From assembly GCF_010614725.1 (NCBI RefSeq), contig NZ_JAAEHL010000001.1:310001-374000 (forward strand): a stretch of DNA of 64,000 bases, written 5' to 3'. The notes under the pieces were generated by a model that was given only the letters and a program-made list of their open reading frames with translations, made no database searches and was not told the origin of the DNA. Numbering within the stretch: position 1 is the stretch's first letter; every line of letters begins with the position of its first letter. The position numbers and the translations under genes are program-made. Of the stretch, positions 35,761 to 43,243 are shown piece by piece. The stretch is from Flavobacterium ajazii. Lineage in GTDB: Bacteria > Bacteroidota > Bacteroidia > Flavobacteriales > Flavobacteriaceae.

Positions 35761-36267
35761 ATGATATTAAATACGCAGGTTATCAAGTCAGCAGTAGAGA
35801 TAAATGTTCCGTTGAAAGCGGTTTTTATCTGGGTATTTAACTATGACCTGCTGAAGTTTTTCAAGAAACTGCCCTATGCTCCAATTTTTACCCATTCTGC
35901 CGGTAAGATTGAGAATTTCAGACCCGGTTTTGAACATACTCTTTATTTTTTGAATGGAAATGCCGCCAGACGGAGGCTGGTTTTTTTTCTGCCCGAAATA
36001 TCATTTTTATTTAGTATTGATAATTTTAAAACCGGCAGTTATATGGGATTGTCCGGGATTGAGTACCAATATTATTTTTCCAAAAACGAAAGCAAACAGG
36101 GTTTTACGGTGGTCAGCTGCGAATATCGGTTTAAGTTCAGATACAGGATTGCGGAGATCCTTTTTTGTGTTTTTTACCGCAGATCCATCCAGCGTTATCT
36201 TGATGCTTTTATGCATGAAGCAGGACAGGCAGCACAAAAAGATATTTTCTGCGAGTACCTGAATTAA
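35761..36267 (+). CDS. SRPBCC-fold protein (START/Bet v1-like), 168 aa
   Basis: The ATG at 35761 gives MILNTQVIKSAVEINVPLKA VFIWVFNYDLLKFF, the usual beginning of polyketide-cyclase/SRPBCC proteins: a strand, then a helix that opens the ligand pocket. Further strands (FEHTLYFLNGN, RLVFFLPEISFLFSID, YQYYFSKNESKQGFTVVSCE) and a long C-terminal helix (YRRSIQRYLDAFMHEAGQAA) complete the fold. Binds hydrophobic ligands; specific function unknown. An upstream in-frame start at 35707 is possible but adds an untypical hydrophobic stretch. Probably linked with the TetR gene before it. Confidence 0.6.
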   Translation: MILNTQVIKSAVEINVPLKAVFIWVFNYDLLKFFKKLPYAPIFTHSAGKIENFRPGFEHTLYFLNGNAARRRLVFFLPEISFLFSIDNFKTGSYMGLSGIEYQYYFSKNESKQGFTVVSCEYRFKFRYRIAEILFCVFYRRSIQRYLDAFMHEAGQAAQKDIFCEYLN

Positions 36268-36455
36268 TTTTAATCTGCTATTTTTTTAGAAGCTGAAAAT
36301 TCTAAGGCAGCCAAAGTTTGTTTTTAAAGCCTTTTAAAGTAGGAACAAGAATGATTTATTACGTCTTAATTGTGTTTTGATAATGAAACAACTCGCCGCT
36401 ATGCATGAATCAGCGAAACCCTGTATTCTGTGCATAGAGGCGTACCCGCTTAGAA

Positions 36456-36499
36456 CGCCCCGCAATTGTCCTGACGCAGTAAGGTGCAATTGCGGGGCG
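36456..36499. repeat. GC-rich perfect inverted repeat next to PRTRC genes
   Basis: A perfect 13-bp inverted repeat (36456-36468 with 36487-36499) with an 18-base loop, 8 bases after the stop of the PRTRC ThiF gene. It lacks a U-run on either strand, so it is not a classical terminator. It could be a transcription end, a recombination site or an origin-related structure of the former element. Confidence 0.6.
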
Positions 36500-36506
36500 G
36501 CGGACA

Positions 36507-37310
36507 TCAGCCCGCCTGTATGGGTTCAGCCCTGTAATGAGCAAGACTGAAAAAGAACCCCCGATACGGGGTCATTCCTTCCCGAAAGAGTTTCCATAAC
36601 AGGGATGCCCCCATTGAGGCAAGGGAGCTGTTTATAAACAAATCCTGTTTTTCCAGAGCCTCGGCAAGGGAACAGCTTGGCTGGTTTGTGTCGTTCTGCT
36701 GTTTTAATATTTCCTGAAACTCATCTGTAATCATGGCAAGACTGGGTACAGTATTGTATAATTTCGAGTCAGGCTGTTTGATTTCCCCAATGGTAGAGAG
36801 TACCGCCTGACCTGTATTTTGGGCATTTCCGATGTCAAGCCAGTACAGGGCTTTACTGCGCTGATAGGTATGCGAATCATTCAAATCCTTAAGGATTTGA
36901 GCGATTTCAAATCGTGCCAATATGGTATCCACACAGCTGACGTATATGTTTGTTCTGCCATGACAGGGAAGAGATTTAAGGTTGTGGGCGTTGAACTGCT
37001 CGGGAACTGCTCTCCAAGAAGTGCCGAAAAAGCGGTTGGTTCGGTTAATGAGCGCCACAGATTTGAAAAGTCCCACTTCGGCATCAGCAAAAAGCTGGCG
37101 TCCCTGATTGGCAGGCGTTATGGTATCATCATCGTAAAGAGTAACCTGCAGGCCTGTATGTCCAAGAGAGATCAGGCTGTGGTTCATTCGTGCGAGTTCA
37201 GTGAGCATTCGGCTTCCTGTTCCTCCTGCGCCAATAAGGCTTCCTGTTATGGGATTGGTCGGATTTATGAGATAGCTGTCTGCAAAGTGCATTTTTTTGA
37301 GCGTGTTCAT
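36507..37310 (-). CDS. PRTRC system ThiF-family protein
   Basis: 267 residues with the ThiF/E1-like nucleotide-binding motif SLIGAGGTGSRMLTELARMN (residues 25-44), TLYDDDTITPANQGRQLF and a later VSCVDTILARFEI strand. ThiF proteins adenylate C-terminal glycines; the PRTRC members are found with plasmid and ICE partition-like gene sets of unknown mechanism. It overlaps the PRTRC protein B gene by 4 bases (ATGA). The usual remaining PRTRC partners (proteins A, C, D, E, F and ParB-type) are not present in the window, so the module is incomplete. Confidence 0.8.
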   Translation of the reverse strand: MNTLKKMHFADSYLINPTNPITGSLIGAGGTGSRMLTELARMNHSLISLGHTGLQVTLYDDDTITPANQGRQLFADAEVGLFKSVALINRTNRFFGTSWRAVPEQFNAHNLKSLPCHGRTNIYVSCVDTILARFEIAQILKDLNDSHTYQRSKALYWLDIGNAQNTGQAVLSTIGEIKQPDSKLYNTVPSLAMITDEFQEILKQQNDTNQPSCSLAEALEKQDLFINSSLASMGASLLWKLFREGMTPYRGFFFSLAHYRAEPIQAG

Positions 37311-38020
37311 GATAATAATTGTTTGATAGTTAAACCGTTTTTAAGAAGCGAGGTTAAGGGGAATTTCTTTCTTGTGTTTATAAGGCTTTTCCAAAGCTGT
37401 ATAATATTTCCTTTAACCGGACTTTTATTTCCTATAAGGTGGCTGAAATAGCTGTTAAAGAAATATTTTTCCCATTCAGAGATAAAATCTTCCAGAGAGA
37501 AGTCTGTTCTGATATTTATTTTTACCGTTCCCATACAGACCTTTCCATCGTGATAAAGATTAAAAAAGGGAGCATTTGACAGGCAGGTTTCTTTACTGAT
37601 GTTTGTAGTATCATCCAAGGCGTAAAGCCAAAGCGTGTTTTTGGAAGCTTTCCACAGCAGGGGCGGAACAGATGCCGTGCCGTTTGGGATGCCAAGAGAC
37701 CCGACAAAAAACAGTTCTGTATTTTGGGCAGGGGTATGCCAGATGACAAAACCGTTTCGGTCAGGATTTATATAGAGAATATTCCCAGGGAGGAGTCCTT
37801 TTGGTTTAAAAAAGCCGTTTTTTAATTCCTCAGAGGTATCAAGGGCGGAGGCAAGGGCTGTGCTTTCACGAATGGACAGCGGATGCGCATTTATGGCAAA
37901 CCCGTTTTTATCGATATCGAAACTCTCCACATAAATGTTTTTATCAACAGTCTGCTCATATACCACAAAAGCTTTTACAGGGTGGTATAATTTTCCGAAA
38001 TGATTTGTTATATCTTTCAT
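37307..38020 (-). CDS. PRTRC system protein B
   Basis: 237 residues from ATG 38020, which overlaps the upstream stop by 4 bases (ATGA). Sequence landmarks fit PRTRC protein B: a VKAFVVYEQ strand near the start, LYINPDRNGFVIWHTPAQNT ELFF, then NGTASVPPLLWKASKNTLWL YAL and the C-terminal WEKYFFNSYFSHLIG. No enzymatic function is established for the family. It is translated between the truncated gene 38017-38673 and the ThiF protein, as in other Bacteroidota PRTRC operons. Confidence 0.78.
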   Translation of the reverse strand: MKDITNHFGKLYHPVKAFVVYEQTVDKNIYVESFDIDKNGFAINAHPLSIRESTALASALDTSEELKNGFFKPKGLLPGNILYINPDRNGFVIWHTPAQNTELFFVGSLGIPNGTASVPPLLWKASKNTLWLYALDDTTNISKETCLSNAPFFNLYHDGKVCMGTVKINIRTDFSLEDFISEWEKYFFNSYFSHLIGNKSPVKGNIIQLWKSLINTRKKFPLTSLLKNGLTIKQLLS

Positions 38021-38673
38021 GGTATTTGGTTTAAAAGGGTGCATAGGTCATTTATAAGCGGGAAGATTCTGTATTCAAAATCAAGTCCTGCCTGAGACGG
38101 ATTATTTTCTTTATCGTAAATCCGAAAAACTGCGGGCTGCTGCATTTCACAACACTCGTTAAATTCATCGTTTACCGCCCTTTCGATATTCTCATAAAGC
38201 ACACCTTCATTGTCGGCTATAAAGGATATGTACTGCTCTGCCCTTATGATGCCGTCCTCTTGGTCAAACTGTTCATTTAAGGTGTTTTGAAAGATGTTCG
38301 AATTTGGATAATCCTGCATCACTGCAAAAAATCTTATGGCAGTTTTCAGGCATTCCTGCGCAAAAGTTCCGCTTAAAGCAAAACTGTCAATACGATGCTT
38401 AAAATAATTCAAATGGTAGAGGTTATAGATTTTCCTAAAAATTATATTGCCATAATGAGAGGCTTTATTGAGTTCTGTCCACATAGTGTTCTGCTGTTCT
38501 ATTTCGTCCTGTTCCCATTCTTCAGAAAACCATTCACCGATACATTGATAGTGATATGCCAAGGCTGAATACTCGTCCCTGTAATAGGGAATGCCTGCAA
38601 TATGGTACAGAGAGTCAATAACCGGGAAAGTAAAGATCAGAAAGAAAGCCAACCTGAACAAAAGAATGTTCAA
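38017..38673 (-). pseudogene. PRTRC-operon hypothetical gene with 5' end lost at a recombination junction
   Basis: The open frame reads well from about SLYHIAGIPYYRDEYSALAY to the stop (acidic, aromatic, ends LCTLLNQIP) and is coupled to PRTRC protein B. However, its first 20 or so codons (NILLFRLAFFLIFTFPVI) have no ATG: the frame begins with TTG and continues upstream as an antisense reading of a Lys/Gln-rich tail on the other strand. The real N-terminus is therefore missing and the fusion point is near 38620-38640. It resembles the hypothetical gene usually found before protein B in Bacteroidota. Whether any product is made is unclear. Confidence 0.55.
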
Positions 38674-38772
38674 AAGGATACCAAGCAGATGCAGGATAAC
38701 GATACTAAGCCTTCTCAGCAGAATGATAATGCTAAAACCAAAAAAAAGAAGCAGTCTAATTCATTGAATTAG
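38625..38772 (+). pseudogene. C-terminal remnant of a mobile-element protein with Lys/Gln-rich tail
   Basis: On the plus strand a frame ending at the stop 38770-38772 reads RESKDQKESQPEQKNVQKD and on to PSQQNDNAKTKKKKQSNSLN. Such low-complexity tails close DUF3945/DUF4099-type proteins encoded on Bacteroidota mobile elements. Upstream of about 38625 the frame runs antisense into the PRTRC gene, so only the tail remains. It lies 26 bases before the next element gene on the same strand. Together with the headless PRTRC gene it marks a deletion or fusion junction. Confidence 0.5.
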
Positions 38773-38798
38773 AGTTTAATATTTTGAACCCTTAAATT

Positions 38799-39857
38799 AT
38801 GAGTGATCTATTTCCTGTTAACAGAGTAGAGGCGGATTTGACGCACTGGCAGTCTAAAGAAGCACGTTTAAATAAATTGTTCCCTTCTATTGATTCAGTA
38901 AATAGATCATTTATCAAGGAGAAATTGTCTTATTATGATAGCATCGCTGCAAAATATAAAGGGACAAATAATACTGATGAGCGTTTTACATTACGAATAG
39001 TTAAAAACGAAAGGAAAAGGATAAGCAAACACCTTTATCCTAATCTGCTGGATCGGTTAATACGGAATTTTGTTAAGGCATTTATTACTGAGCCAATTAT
39101 GATCCGAAGTTTTAGTAAAGATTTAGAAAGGAATAATCAGGTTTTACATGATCAATTACGACAAATAGGTTTTCAAGCCGCAGGCAGTAAAGTGGAACGG
39201 CTTATGAAGGAGGGACAAGACCAATTCATAGTTCCTATTTCTAATTACATTAATAAAAGGGAGAGACTTGATTTTGAACTGAACTTTTCTAAGAATGAAA
39301 GAGGACAGTATCAATTTGAAGGATATAGAGCCACTTTGAAAGACGAATTGAAACCTAACGAAAGCAGACAACACTATTTTAAAAACGATCAGGTTAATAA
39401 CCTCAATTTAGATCAAACTTATAATTTGTTATCAGGAAGAGTAATTCAAAAAGAAAATGGTTGGGTGCAGTTTGATCTAAATGATAAAGACTCTAATGAC
39501 TGCTATCGTTTAAAAGAATTTTATTCATCATATGGTTATAATATTGAAAAAGAAATCAAGAATCTGCCATTGAGAGAGCTACGCAGTATAGCAGAAACTT
39601 CTAAACTGGTGGCATCTTTAAAACAAGGCTGTCTTCAAGCAGTAGCCGTTATTAAAAACGGAACAGAGCATAAGTTTTATATTGAGGCAAACCCTCAATT
39701 TAAATCAATAAATATTTATGATGAGAATTTTAAAAAACAGCACTTAGGCAATGTATTGGGAGTTAAGAATATAAAAGCTGAAAACCGATTAGTTAATAAT
39801 AATGATGATAACAAAATTAAAGTTTCTAATCCCCGAAAAATGCATATAAGTAAATAA
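38799..39857 (+). CDS. Mobile-element hypothetical protein, 352 aa
   Basis: The part VPISNYINKRERLDFELNFS through GYRATLKDELKPNESRQHYF to LDQTYNLLSGRVIQKE, WVQFDLNDKDSNDCYRLKEF and YGYNIEKEIKNLPLRELRSI is a pattern I associate with proteins encoded beside recombinases on Bacteroidota plasmids and ICEs (DUF3945/DUF4099-like neighbourhood). No catalytic motif or transmembrane segment is seen. It is followed after 10 bases by a winged-helix-like small protein and then the recombinase unit, so it probably belongs to the integration/maintenance module. Function unknown. Confidence 0.55.
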   Translation: MSDLFPVNRVEADLTHWQSKEARLNKLFPSIDSVNRSFIKEKLSYYDSIAAKYKGTNNTDERFTLRIVKNERKRISKHLYPNLLDRLIRNFVKAFITEPIMIRSFSKDLERNNQVLHDQLRQIGFQAAGSKVERLMKEGQDQFIVPISNYINKRERLDFELNFSKNERGQYQFEGYRATLKDELKPNESRQHYFKNDQVNNLNLDQTYNLLSGRVIQKENGWVQFDLNDKDSNDCYRLKEFYSSYGYNIEKEIKNLPLRELRSIAETSKLVASLKQGCLQAVAVIKNGTEHKFYIEANPQFKSINIYDENFKKQHLGNVLGVKNIKAENRLVNNNDDNKIKVSNPRKMHISK

Positions 39858-39867
39858 AAGACAAGTC

Positions 39868-40155
39868 ATGGAAAATCTAAAACCTTTATCGGATTTCTTT
39901 TCAGCCATTAAGAATGATTTCCGGGTCAGTACCACGCATATTGCAATATATGCCGCTCTGCTGCACTGCCGGGTAGATAAGGGTTTTATAAATCCTATTG
40001 AGGTATACAGATATGAGGTGACATTCATAGCAAAAGTATCATCGGCTCGTACATATCATAAATGTATTCGTGAGTTAAGCGAATATGGGTATTTAAAATA
40101 TGAACCGTCTTTTAAGAAGACGCAAGGCAGTAAGATTTACTTTTTTGAGAGTTGA
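39868..40155 (+). CDS. Small winged-helix-like protein of the recombinase module, 95 aa
   Basis: Residues 18-80 (FRVSTTHIAIYAALLHCRVD ... RYEVTFIAKVSSARTYHKCI RELSEYGYLKY) show the helix-turn-helix-wing order seen in small DNA-binding proteins: helix, recognition-like helix after SSARTYH, and a wing EYGYLKYEPSFK. It probably regulates or assists excision. The gap from the upstream gene is 10 bases, and a palindromic terminator follows at 40187-40209. Confidence 0.6.
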   Translation: MENLKPLSDFFSAIKNDFRVSTTHIAIYAALLHCRVDKGFINPIEVYRYEVTFIAKVSSARTYHKCIRELSEYGYLKYEPSFKKTQGSKIYFFES

Positions 40156-40186
40156 TAATATTTAATGGAAGTTGTTTAGTGAGTAT

Positions 40187-40209
40187 AGCCCTTTAAAGGG
40201 CTTTTTTTA
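40187..40209 (+). terminator. Intrinsic terminator inside the recombinase module
   Basis: Palindrome agccctttaaagggct (40187-40202) directly followed by seven T. Separates the two upstream genes from the recombinase transcript. Confidence 0.8.
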
Positions 40210-40222
40210 TTTTTAAAATACA

Positions 40223-40393
40223 ATGAAGATGGAAGATGAGCATGATGATGTAGAAACAAGAATTACTCCTGAAAAGGCACAAAAGATGCTAAAAGAAGAA
40301 GGGATGGAAGTGACGTTGCAAGAGGCGAAAGATATATTGTATTTCTTACGAAAATTAGCTAATATAGCGGTTATCAAATATTTAGAAAAATGA
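40223..40393 (+). CDS. Small acidic protein, 56 aa, co-translated with the recombinase
   Basis: ATG at 40223 after the terminator. The product MKMEDEHDDVETRITPEKAQ KMLKEEGMEVTLQEAKDILY FLRKLANIAVIKYLEK is helical. Its stop overlaps the recombinase start (ATGA at 40390-40393), which shows translational coupling. A short gene in this position is common before serine recombinases in Bacteroidota; it may be a recombination directionality or accessory factor. That role is inference. Confidence 0.6.
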   Translation: MKMEDEHDDVETRITPEKAQKMLKEEGMEVTLQEAKDILYFLRKLANIAVIKYLEK

Positions 40394-41907
40394 CAAAGAA
40401 AGCAGACTTATATGTACGTGTTAGCACCGATGAACAGGCAGATAAAGGGTATTCCCAAAGAAATCAAGAAGAGATGCTAAGAAAGTATTGCCTCCTAAAT
40501 AATATTGAAGTACGCGATGTGGTTTATGAAGACTTCTCAGCAAAAACTTTTAACAGACCACAATGGAAGAAGATTTTATTGAATTTAAAAAGATATAAAA
40601 ATAAAACGGATCTGGTTTTATTTACAAAATGGGACAGATTTAGTAGAAATGCTGGGGATGCCTATCAAATGATAAATCTTCTCCGAAAAATGGGAGTTGA
40701 ACCACAAGCCATTGAGCAGCCATTAGATTTAAGTATTCCAGAAAATAAAATGATGCTTGCCTTTTATTTAGCTGCGCCTGAAGTTGAAAATGACAGGCGA
40801 GCTCTAAATACTATGCATGGTATGCGAAGAGCGAGAAAAGAAGGTAGATACATGGGTACTGCACCATTTGGTTATGTACACAAGAGTACAGAGGACGGGA
40901 AGAAGTATATAGCAATAAATGAGAAGCAGGCTACTGTCATTAGATGGGCATTTCAAGAAATTGCTAAAAAGGCTTTTAATACTGAGTCCATATATTTTCT
41001 TGCAAAGAAAAAAGGGCTCACTCTAACTAAAAGTGGCTTTTGGATTATGATAAAAAATCCGTTGTATTGCGGAAAAATATTTGTGCCAAAGTATAAGGAC
41101 GAGAATAGCTGTTTTGTAACAGGACAACATGAAGCTATTATTTCTGAGGAATTATTTAACGAAGTTCAAGATGTGTTAAATGCTAGATCAAGAGTATACA
41201 GGCCTAAAATAGTAACTATAAACGAATTTCCTCTGCGTGGATTTTTTCTCTGTCCAAAGTGTTCAAAGAAACTTACTGCAAGTAAGTGTAAAGGAAGAAA
41301 TAAGTTCTACTACTATTATCATTGTGAAAACAGCTGTAAATATAGAATTAACTCAGAAACCGCAAATTCTATTTTCATTAATAATCTGAAAGCTTACATG
41401 CCGTTAGAACCTGTAGTTAAATTGTATTCAAAAGTTATACTAGAAGTTTATAACGGGCATACATCTGCAGCTAGATTAGAAAAAACTCAAATTGTAAGTC
41501 AGTTATCTAATTATGAAAAGAGATTGTCAACAGCCAGAGAACTTTTGGTAACTGAACAAATTGATGCTGATGATTATCAAAAAATGAAAATGGAATACGG
41601 AAAAATAATTAATGAACTTGAAGTAAAGCTTAACAATATTACTGATGACAAATATAGTTTAGAAGGATTAGTAAATATGGGAATTGAAAAGCTTACGCAA
41701 TTAAATTATGCTTTTGAAAAAGCTAGTCTGGCGGAGGCTCGTGATTTAATTGGTTTAATTTACCCCGAAAATTTTACATTTAGAAATAATCAATTCCAAA
41801 CCGCTCGGGTCAATGAAATTGCAAGTACTATCTATTTGGTAAACAAGGAGTTAGGAGATAAAAAAACGGGACAAAAGATGATTTTAATCTTTTGTCCCGA
41901 AGAGTGA
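40390..41907 (+). CDS. Large serine recombinase (site-specific integrase) of the island
   Basis: 505 residues. The resolvase domain has the nucleophile S12 in YVRVSTDEQADKGYSQRNQE and the usual Arg residues (KWDRFSRNAGDAY). A Recombinase domain follows (GRYMGTAPFGYVHK ... NPLYCGKIFVPKY), then a zinc ribbon (FFLCPKCSKKLTASKCKGRN ... HCENSCKY) and a coiled coil (LEKTQIVSQLSNYEKRLSTA). This is the layout of integrases that insert phages and islands. It ends at TGA 41905-41907, whose bases are the last three of the tRNA-Arg gene, so it lies at the attachment site. The last codons also encode, antisense, a terminator for that tRNA. Confidence 0.92.
   Translation: MTKKADLYVRVSTDEQADKGYSQRNQEEMLRKYCLLNNIEVRDVVYEDFSAKTFNRPQWKKILLNLKRYKNKTDLVLFTKWDRFSRNAGDAYQMINLLRKMGVEPQAIEQPLDLSIPENKMMLAFYLAAPEVENDRRALNTMHGMRRARKEGRYMGTAPFGYVHKSTEDGKKYIAINEKQATVIRWAFQEIAKKAFNTESIYFLAKKKGLTLTKSGFWIMIKNPLYCGKIFVPKYKDENSCFVTGQHEAIISEELFNEVQDVLNARSRVYRPKIVTINEFPLRGFFLCPKCSKKLTASKCKGRNKFYYYYHCENSCKYRINSETANSIFINNLKAYMPLEPVVKLYSKVILEVYNGHTSAARLEKTQIVSQLSNYEKRLSTARELLVTEQIDADDYQKMKMEYGKIINELEVKLNNITDDKYSLEGLVNMGIEKLTQLNYAFEKASLAEARDLIGLIYPENFTFRNNQFQTARVNEIASTIYLVNKELGDKKTGQKMILIFCPEE
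41861..41899 (-). terminator. Replacement terminator of tRNA-Arg, inside the recombinase coding end
   Basis: Minus strand: a perfect 13-bp stem (41867-41879 with 41887-41899, loop of 7) followed by a run of U (41861-41866). It begins 5 bases after the tRNA 3' end. It is embedded in the last 14 codons of the recombinase, so the same DNA encodes protein on one strand and a tRNA terminator on the other. Confidence 0.85.
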
Positions 41908-41911
41908 CCTC
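41900..41911 (-). other. Right attachment site (12-bp direct repeat overlapping tRNA-Arg 3' end)
   Basis: Same 12 bases and orientation as 498-509. It spans the recombinase stop codon and the last 7 bases of the tRNA. The boundary of the repeat should contain the crossover point. Confidence 0.65.
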
Positions 41912-41978
41912 GACAGGATTCAAACCTGTAACCTTCTGAGCCGTAATCAGATGCGCTATTCAGTTGCGCCACGAGGCC
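41905..41978 (-). tRNA. tRNA-Arg (anticodon ACG)
   Basis: 74 bases, complete cloverleaf on the minus strand. Acceptor stem GGCCTCG with CGAGGTC (one G-U), discriminator A, D-arm GCGC-AACTGAATA-GCGC, anticodon stem TCTGA/TCAGA with loop TTACGGC (ACG, reads CGU and via inosine CGC/CGA), T-arm ACAGG-TTTGAATC-CTGT. CCA is not encoded. Its 3' end is the island attachment site, and its promoter is at 42035-42065. Confidence 0.95.
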
Positions 41979-42034
41979 TTTTTGTTATCAATTAGCTGAT
42001 TTTTTGTAGCTTTGTTGATTGCTTATTGCGGGTG

Positions 42035-42065
42035 CAAAGATAGACATAAATGTGAGATATACAAA
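42035..42065 (-). promoter_or_regulatory. Promoter of tRNA-Arg
   Basis: Minus strand TTTG (42062-42065), 19 bases, TATCTTTG (42035-42042): an exact match to the Bacteroidota TTTG-N19-TAnnTTTG consensus, about 57 bases before the tRNA 5' end. Confidence 0.85.
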
Positions 42066-42092
42066 CATAAAATACGATAAAAATAAAAAAAA

Positions 42093-42605
42093 ATGAAGAT
42101 TGAAAAATATATACTTGATATTCAGGACTTTCTTAAAAAAGGAATTTTATTTAAAGATATCACTCCTCTTTTAAATGATCCAAATGGAAGGGAAGAATGT
42201 CTCAAAATATTACTGAATTCTTTAAACGGACAAAAGATTGATAAAGTAATAGGAGCAGAAAGTCGTGGTTTTTTCTTTGGAATGCTTTTGGCTGATCGGT
42301 TAAATGCAGGTTTTGTACCTGTACGAAAACCTAATAAACTGCCTTTCGAAACAATTTCTGCATCTTATAATTTAGAATATGGCACAGACTCATTGGAAAT
42401 ACATACTGATGCCATCAAAAAAGGTGACAGAGTCTTAATTCATGATGATGTCCTCGCAACCGGTGGAACGGCTAAAGCACTCACAGAATTAGTTACTAAT
42501 CTTGGAGGTATAATTATTCAGGTAAATTTCTTAATTGAACTTTCTTTTTTAAACGGAAGAGATAAAATAAAAGACAACTCTATATTTGCTGCAATTACAT
42601 ATTAG
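42093..42605 (+). CDS. apt: Adenine phosphoribosyltransferase
   Basis: 170 residues. The start IEKYILDIQDFLKKGILFKD ITPLL, then VIGAESRGFFFG, the hood region KLPFETISASYNLEYGTDSL EI and the PRPP-binding loop VLIHDDVLATGGTA are all as in APRT. It converts adenine and PRPP to AMP and pyrophosphate in purine salvage in the cytoplasm. Length is normal. It is monocistronic, divergent from tRNA-Arg, and is the first chromosomal gene right of the island. Confidence 0.95.
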   Translation: MKIEKYILDIQDFLKKGILFKDITPLLNDPNGREECLKILLNSLNGQKIDKVIGAESRGFFFGMLLADRLNAGFVPVRKPNKLPFETISASYNLEYGTDSLEIHTDAIKKGDRVLIHDDVLATGGTAKALTELVTNLGGIIIQVNFLIELSFLNGRDKIKDNSIFAAITY

Positions 42606-42644
42606 CATGTTATCCAGACTATGTTTATTAAATAATACAAAATA

Positions 42645-43241
42645 TTATTTGATTCCTAGTCTGGATTTTAATTTTAAAAATAACAAAGCGATTGTATAAG
42701 CATCTTCTGCTGATGAATTTCTATCACTTTTTGGAATTTTATATATTTCAGACAAATCATCGAGTGAAAATTGCTTATCATTAATATCTGTCAGTTTTCT
42801 GTACATCATATCAATATCTAAAGCTTCGTTTTTTAACCTGCCACAATCTAATCGCTCCAATGAAGCATTTATCATTTCAATATCAAAATTAATATGATGA
42901 CCAACTAAAACAGCATTACCTAAATAATCTATAAATTTTTGAAGAGCTTCAGCTTCCTGGAGCTTTGTCATTTTACTTTCAATTATAAATTCATTAGATA
43001 ATCCATTGTCATGTAAATATTTATACTGTAACAAAACTGCTTCAAAATTATCCTGAATAATTATACTGTCATTAACAACTGCAAAAGCCCCAATAGACAA
43101 TATCACATCTTTTACAGGATTCAATCCTGATGTTTCTGTACATATAACTACGAAGCGATTTGGTTTGGTTTCAAACTTACTCAGATAGTTTTTCCAAAAA
43201 TCAGGATATTCTTTATTAATATTTTTCAGCCAGTCCAGCAT
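42645..43241 (-). CDS. DnaQ-like 3'-5' exonuclease with altered first motif
   Basis: 198 residues. The DEDD fold is recognisable: Exo I FVVICTETSGLNPVKDVILS, Exo II VGHHINFDIEMINASL with the Asp, Exo III NSSAEDAYTIALLFL. In Exo I the normal D-T-E is C-T-E, so the first catalytic metal-binding Asp is missing while Glu remains; the enzyme may be weak or serve another role. It follows the cNMP/CBS/DUF294 protein gene by 2 bases. This pair is a known conserved arrangement, in which DUF294 proteins sit beside a DnaQ-like exonuclease. Confidence 0.8.
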   Translation of the reverse strand: MLDWLKNINKEYPDFWKNYLSKFETKPNRFVVICTETSGLNPVKDVILSIGAFAVVNDSIIIQDNFEAVLLQYKYLHDNGLSNEFIIESKMTKLQEAEALQKFIDYLGNAVLVGHHINFDIEMINASLERLDCGRLKNEALDIDMMYRKLTDINDKQFSLDDLSEIYKIPKSDRNSSAEDAYTIALLFLKLKSRLGIK

Positions 43242-43243
43242 AC

